Shown here: positions 6,140-9,308 of the stretch, one piece after another
Layout: every line of letters begins with the position of its first letter
Position numbering within the stretch: the stretch's first letter is position 1
Assembly (NCBI GenBank): GCA_005809115.1
Contig: SYLK01000188.1
Coordinates: 1 to 9,308 of the forward strand
Length of the DNA: 9,308 nt
Source: Planctomyces sp.
Lineage (GTDB): Bacteria > Planctomycetota > Planctomycetia > Planctomycetales > Planctomycetaceae
Direction: 5' to 3'
Program-made: the position numbers and the translations under genes
The notes under the pieces: generated by a model
Told to the model about the DNA's origin: nothing
Database searches by the model: none
Seen by the model: the letters and a program-made list of their open reading frames with translations, nothing else

Positions 6140-7249
6140 TCACAGGAGACTGAGCGGATTGACACGGGATTTCAACGGCAGCGATACCGCCTGCTGCTGA
6201 CGGTGGGAATCGAAAACCCCCGCAATCATCTCGACCGTCCAGCGCGCATCGTACATGCTGCAGCGCGGCTGACGATCCGGATCAGCAATGCAGTCCAGCA
6301 GGTCATTCACCGCCAGCACATTGCCGCCGTGCAGGCCGGTCTTTGGCAACGGTTCCTCCTGCCCCACACCCGCGGAAGAGACCCTGATCCAGTTCTTGCC
6401 ACTGCGCCCCGGTGACCATGCCGGATCCTGCAGCACCCAGCACTCACCCGGGTGTCCCGTGAGATATTCCAGGACACCTTCGGTACCAAAGATTTGCACT
6501 CCAAAGCGGGAGGGAGATCCACCCGCCCCGCGATGTGATGAGAAATAACCAGTGATCCCTCCGGGAAGGACGTAGGTCGCCTGAATCGCGTCCCCGGCCA
6601 GTGGTCCGATCCCTTCATTGCCCGGCGCAACATCCTTTCGTGTGACCGGCCGGCCGTTCTGAAAGACTGTGGCCTGGCAGGACACCGGGTCCCCGCTGAA
6701 CGCGCGCATCAGATCCAGCACGTGACTCCCCAGCACCCACAGGTCTTCTCCACCGCCGCGTCGCGCGTCTTCCTTGCCTCGCGCACGGATCTCCAGCACC
6801 CGTCCGATCAGCCCGTTGCGAATTTCACGCCGTGCAACCTCCAGCGGAGGCGACCAGCGACTCTGGTGGGAGATCGCGAGCTTCAGATGCCGCATCTCCA
6901 TGGCACTGACCATCTGATCCGCTTCCGTCAGGTCACGGCAAAACGGCTTCTCCATATACACATGACAGCCGTGTTCCGCCGCGGCCAGCACCATCTCGAG
7001 ATGCTGATCGAGCCACCGCGGTCCGACGGCCACCAGATCCAGCGGCTCTTTCCGGAGCATCTCCCGATAATCGGCAAAGGCCGTCTTTGCTCCTGTGGCA
7101 GCCTGTGCTTTGACCCGGCCGGCTTCATTGTCGTCCGCCACCGCGACGACTTCAGCCCGCTCTATCTCGGCCCACACGGCGTCCAGTCCGTGGCCGTAGT
7201 CACCTTTTCCGGTGCTCCCGATAACGCCGACGCGGAGTTTGTCAGTCAT
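6140..7249 (-). CDS. Gfo/Idh/MocA family NAD(P)-dependent oxidoreductase
   Basis: A 369-residue cytoplasmic dehydrogenase, probably acting on a sugar, inositol or related polyol/aldonic compound; the substrate cannot be read from the sequence. The N-terminal Rossmann domain has a glycine-rich dinucleotide loop (VGVIGSTGKGDYG, 7-19), a VVAVADDN strand end (34-41) and the family signature YMEKPFCRDLTEAD (98-111, EKP at 100-102). The second domain carries DLWVLGSHVLDLMRAFSGDP (169-188), where H176 sits at the usual catalytic-histidine position. Length is normal for the family. No signal peptide is visible. It begins 14 bases after the amidohydrolase stop, with only a weak GAGAG at 11 bases, so translation may depend on the upstream gene and the two probably form one operon. 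Immediately downstream lies the REP array. Confidence 0.9.
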   Translation of the reverse strand: MTDKLRVGVIGSTGKGDYGHGLDAVWAEIERAEVVAVADDNEAGRVKAQAATGAKTAFADYREMLRKEPLDLVAVGPRWLDQHLEMVLAAAEHGCHVYMEKPFCRDLTEADQMVSAMEMRHLKLAISHQSRWSPPLEVARREIRNGLIGRVLEIRARGKEDARRGGGEDLWVLGSHVLDLMRAFSGDPVSCQATVFQNGRPVTRKDVAPGNEGIGPLAGDAIQATYVLPGGITGYFSSHRGAGGSPSRFGVQIFGTEGVLEYLTGHPGECWVLQDPAWSPGRSGKNWIRVSSAGVGQEEPLPKTGLHGGNVLAVNDLLDCIADPDRQPRCSMYDARWTVEMIAGVFDSHRQQQAVSLPLKSRVNPLSLL

Positions 7250-7263
7250 ACGCCGGTGGTCTC

Positions 7264-8355
7264 TCAGATAAAGAAAAATGTCCGCTCGGCAGTGCCCTGC
7301 AACAGCATCCGCCGCTCCTCGTCCGATACAAAATCAATCCGATCGCGGATCAGCGAGATCGATGACCGGTACGTGCTCTCACCGTTCAGCTGATACGGAC
7401 AGTCACTGGCCCACATCAGGCGATCCGCACCGAACGTTTCGAACAGCCGCCGGATCATCGGAATCAGTTCCTCATGCGGCGGCTGCTTCTTTCCCAGTGC
7501 GTAGTAGGCAGAGATCTTGACGCGCGTCTGTGGATGTTCCGAAAGTTGACAGAGATTCTTCAGGTCGGACTCGGCGATTTCGCCCGTCATGCCGATCCTC
7601 GCAAAATGGTCGATCACGACCGGTGTCTCCGGGTATCGCCCGCACATGGCCGATACCGCCGGCAGATCCTCGGGATTGATCAGGCAGCACATCGACTGGC
7701 GCGTCGCAGCCGCCGTCTTCCACATCTGCTGCATCCCGGGCGTCCCCAGCCAGTCCGACGTCCCTTCGCGAGGGCCGATGCGGAAACCGGTGACACCCTG
7801 CTGCAGCATTTTTCGCATCTGCTGATCGAGATCTTTTCGCGTGTCGTCGATCATGCCGACGATGCGGAATCGGTTCGGGTGACGCTGCCACGCATCAATC
7901 ACGTACGAGTTGTCCCAGCCATGGTGCGGGTAGTGCTGGATCAGCACGACACGGCCCACACCTTCCGGGTGCGCCACGGCCATGAGTTCGTCGTCCGTGA
8001 AACTTCGCGGCACCAGCTGATCGATCGTGGCCCCCGGACGCAGCCGAAACCGCGCAATGTCCGGTGTCCAGATATGCGAATGCGCATCAATCCAGGGATG
8101 CGGCTCCGTGGCCGGATCAGAATCCGCCGCCTGGACACGGGCGAGAAACGACGTCATCAGGCAGGTTCCCGAAATCAATGCAGCGCGACGTGTCAGTCCT
8201 GAAGTCTGCCCGCAGACCGCCTGACGGATCGCTTTGGAAGGGCAAAGCTCCGGCTGAGCCGCAGGCAGTTGGCCAGTTTCCAGTCGTGGCAGCTCGGCAG
8301 GAGTCTCGCCATGGCGGTTTTCAGACAGACTCTGTGAACTCATCCGTGGACTCAT
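7264..8355 (-). CDS. Tat-exported amidohydrolase family 2 (metal-dependent TIM-barrel hydrolase)
   Basis: A 363-residue predicted hydrolase or decarboxylase of the amidohydrolase_2 family. Motifs include the metal-binding HxH in DAHSHIWTPD (H92, H94), VVIDHFARIG with H250, and LMWASDCPYQ with the barrel-end Asp318. The N-terminus carries a twin-arginine type signal, LTRRAALISGTCLMTSF (54-70), with likely cleavage after ARVQAA (72-77), so the enzyme should act in the periplasm as a folded metalloprotein. The region before the arginines is unusually long (55 residues) for a Tat signal. Even so, no later start codon fits, and GAGGA nine bases upstream supports the ATG at 8355. It is the first gene of a likely operon with the Gfo/Idh/MocA oxidoreductase, suggesting joint breakdown of a carbohydrate-like or lactone substrate (inference). 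The substrate is unknown. Confidence 0.88.
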   Translation of the reverse strand: MSPRMSSQSLSENRHGETPAELPRLETGQLPAAQPELCPSKAIRQAVCGQTSGLTRRAALISGTCLMTSFLARVQAADSDPATEPHPWIDAHSHIWTPDIARFRLRPGATIDQLVPRSFTDDELMAVAHPEGVGRVVLIQHYPHHGWDNSYVIDAWQRHPNRFRIVGMIDDTRKDLDQQMRKMLQQGVTGFRIGPREGTSDWLGTPGMQQMWKTAAATRQSMCCLINPEDLPAVSAMCGRYPETPVVIDHFARIGMTGEIAESDLKNLCQLSEHPQTRVKISAYYALGKKQPPHEELIPMIRRLFETFGADRLMWASDCPYQLNGESTYRSSISLIRDRIDFVSDEERRMLLQGTAERTFFFI

Positions 8356-8364
8356 CAGTCGGTT

Positions 8365-8369
8365 TCCTC
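8365..8369 (-). promoter_or_regulatory. Ribosome binding site of the amidohydrolase
   Basis: GAGGA with a nine-base spacer to the ATG at 8355. It supports the long N-terminal region before the twin-arginine motif. Confidence 0.55.
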
Positions 8370-8417
8370 GTTGTTCCAGGTAAATCGCATGATCAGCTGC
8401 AGCAACCCGGTAACGAA

Positions 8418-8486
8418 CCCGGGAAGGGGGACAGACACATTTTTCGCGACAACGGATGGGCCGTGCCAGGCACCGGCAGGGGATCT
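8418..8486. repeat. Repeat-like intergenic motif between the DsbD-like and amidohydrolase genes
   Basis: On the plus strand the segment reads acccgggaaggg, then gggggacagacacatttttcg and, some 15 bases on, the small palindrome gtgccaggcac. I recall similar GGGGACAGRCACNTTTTTCG strings as dispersed intergenic elements near IS200-like transposases in various bacteria. That is from memory and cannot be verified here. No second copy is seen in this window. The stretch also holds an imperfect hairpin (cccggt/acccggg), but no T-tailed terminator. Confidence 0.35.
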
Positions 8487-8507
8487 CGCTCGGAACGACG
8501 CGGGAAA

Positions 8508-9308
8508 TCAGATCTGTTGTTTGCCCTTCGGGCGACTCTCAGCGCCGCGTTCCGGGTTGTGGTTCTGCGCCACGGCTTCTGCGTCCTGAAGCTTCTGTGC
8601 CTCCTGAATGCCTGCGTCGAGGAACCGGAGGAACTCGGCACCACCCGACTTATCCAGTCCCAGAAATTTCGTCAGCACCGTTTTTCCGTCCGAACCGACG
8701 ACGGCATATCCGGGCAGCCCGGCGTCGTTGAACCACTCGCCCTGAAGTTCCCGATTCATCTGCAGAAGTTCGTTCTGCACAGCCGGATCGCGGATTCCGG
8801 GGACGATGTCGGTGTAGAGTTGAACCTGAACCATATCCGCCAGCTTTGCCTGAACCGCTGGCAGCGACAGGACGGTGTTTTCCATCAGCCGGCAGTTTAC
8901 GCAGTTCTGACCGGTGAAGTCCAGAAACAGCAGCCGTCGCTCGTCGGCCGCCTTCTTTGCGGCCACGCGAAAATCCAGCAGATGGTGCGGTTCGGTCGGA
9001 GGAGCAAATGCGGCAATCTGCTGCCACAATACGCCCGTCGGCGCAGCAGAACCGAACACACCGGCGCTGGTGTAGGCGGCCAGACACAGGAACGAAATCG
9101 CGAAGCAGCACCGAATCGCTGAAATTCCCTCAATCACCGTGTCATGCGACATCCGAAAGACGTTCAGCAGGTACAGCCCCGTCACGGCCGCAATCACAAT
9201 CCAGCCGGTCAGAAACGACGTGCGATCCAGGAGCCAGGGCAGACCGTTCGGGCTGAAGCCGATATCCGCCACGCTCAGGAATTTCAGCACCAGTGCCAGT
9301 TCCACAAG
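8508..9308 (-). CDS. DsbD-like thiol:disulfide interchange protein, C-terminal part (5' partial)
   Basis: The frame is open from the window's right edge to the TGA at 8510-8508 (266 codons); the protein is the tail of a larger membrane protein. It starts with the last helices of a DsbD/cytochrome-c-biogenesis transmembrane domain (VELALVLKFLSVADIG, then WIVIAAVTGLYLLNVF), a further hydrophobic segment (about 61-86 counted from 9305), and a periplasmic thioredoxin-like domain with LDFTGQNCVNCRLMEN, whose CVNC (135-138) is the redox pair. The family moves electrons from cytoplasmic thioredoxin across the membrane to periplasmic disulfide proteins. A GTG at 9305 could be mistaken for the start, but it falls inside a family helix. 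The last ~25 residues (QNHNPERGAESRPKGKQQI) are a polar tail. It is separated by 152 bp from the amidohydrolase, so co-transcription is uncertain. Confidence 0.88.
   Translation of the reverse strand, partial: LVELALVLKFLSVADIGFSPNGLPWLLDRTSFLTGWIVIAAVTGLYLLNVFRMSHDTVIEGISAIRCCFAISFLCLAAYTSAGVFGSAAPTGVLWQQIAAFAPPTEPHHLLDFRVAAKKAADERRLLFLDFTGQNCVNCRLMENTVLSLPAVQAKLADMVQVQLYTDIVPGIRDPAVQNELLQMNRELQGEWFNDAGLPGYAVVGSDGKTVLTKFLGLDKSGGAEFLRFLDAGIQEAQKLQDAEAVAQNHNPERGAESRPKGKQQI

Noticed and set aside
5470..6165. Long minus-strand frames through the repeats with a recurrent FHPGLPRWKPDLAT-type 24-residue repeat, resembling a repeat protein
   Set aside because: The period is 72 bp, a multiple of three, and the hairpin units lack stops, so several frames stay open. 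No ribosome binding site or family match supports a protein, and the DNA is better explained as REP hairpins.
8064..9122. 352-codon plus-strand open frame opposite the amidohydrolase and DsbD-like genes
   Set aside because: It crosses two well-supported genes on the opposite strand and has no recognisable domain.

Overview
The window holds five intact or edge-cut protein genes, one decayed gene, and a compact REP/transposase element. Two compositional parts meet inside a P-type ATPase gene. From about base 1970 to the right end, the content resembles an environmental planctomycete: an IS200-like REP-associated transposase amid hairpin repeats, a Tat-exported amidohydrolase_2 protein next to a Gfo/Idh/MocA oxidoreductase, a DsbD-type protein, and moderate third-position GC. 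The left ~1.95 kb has much higher third-position GC (about 88-90% in hand counts) and may not come from the same genome. The taxonomic assignment is inference from gene content only.

Layout, left to right. A glucose-6-phosphate isomerase (+ strand, 5' end outside the window) ends at 1587. It converges on a P-type ATPase (minus, 1622-3850). The ATPase is a hybrid: residues 1 to about 630 are P2-type (Ca2+/H+ pump-like), while the last ~100 residues are heavy-metal P1B-type and end in an HEGST membrane motif. The class switch and a sharp codon-usage switch coincide at the universal GDGVNDAP motif, which suggests an assembly chimera or a recombination junction. Upstream of the ATPase (3851-4320, minus) lies the frameshifted, 5'-lost remnant of a class I SAM methyltransferase.

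From 4571 to 6126 there is a REP-RAYT element. A 264-aa HUH/Y1-type transposase (minus, 4823-5617) is flanked by two 175-bp direct repeats that differ at only 8 positions. On its 5' side there is also a ~72-bp tandem array. The repeats are built from three kinds of hairpin, and most copies share a CTTGC pentaloop. The transposase reads as two fused Y1-like halves: the first keeps the tyrosine but has lost the HUH histidines, and the second keeps HxH but lacks the tyrosine.

The right third is minus strand. A DsbD-like transmembrane/thioredoxin protein (8508-9308, 5' end outside the window) comes first. After a 152-bp gap that carries a repeat-like motif there is a probable two-gene operon: the Tat-exported amidohydrolase (7264-8355), then, 14 bp later, the Gfo/Idh/MocA oxidoreductase (6140-7249). 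The REP array begins immediately after the oxidoreductase stop codon. The operon looks like sugar or small-molecule catabolism; its substrate cannot be read from the sequence.
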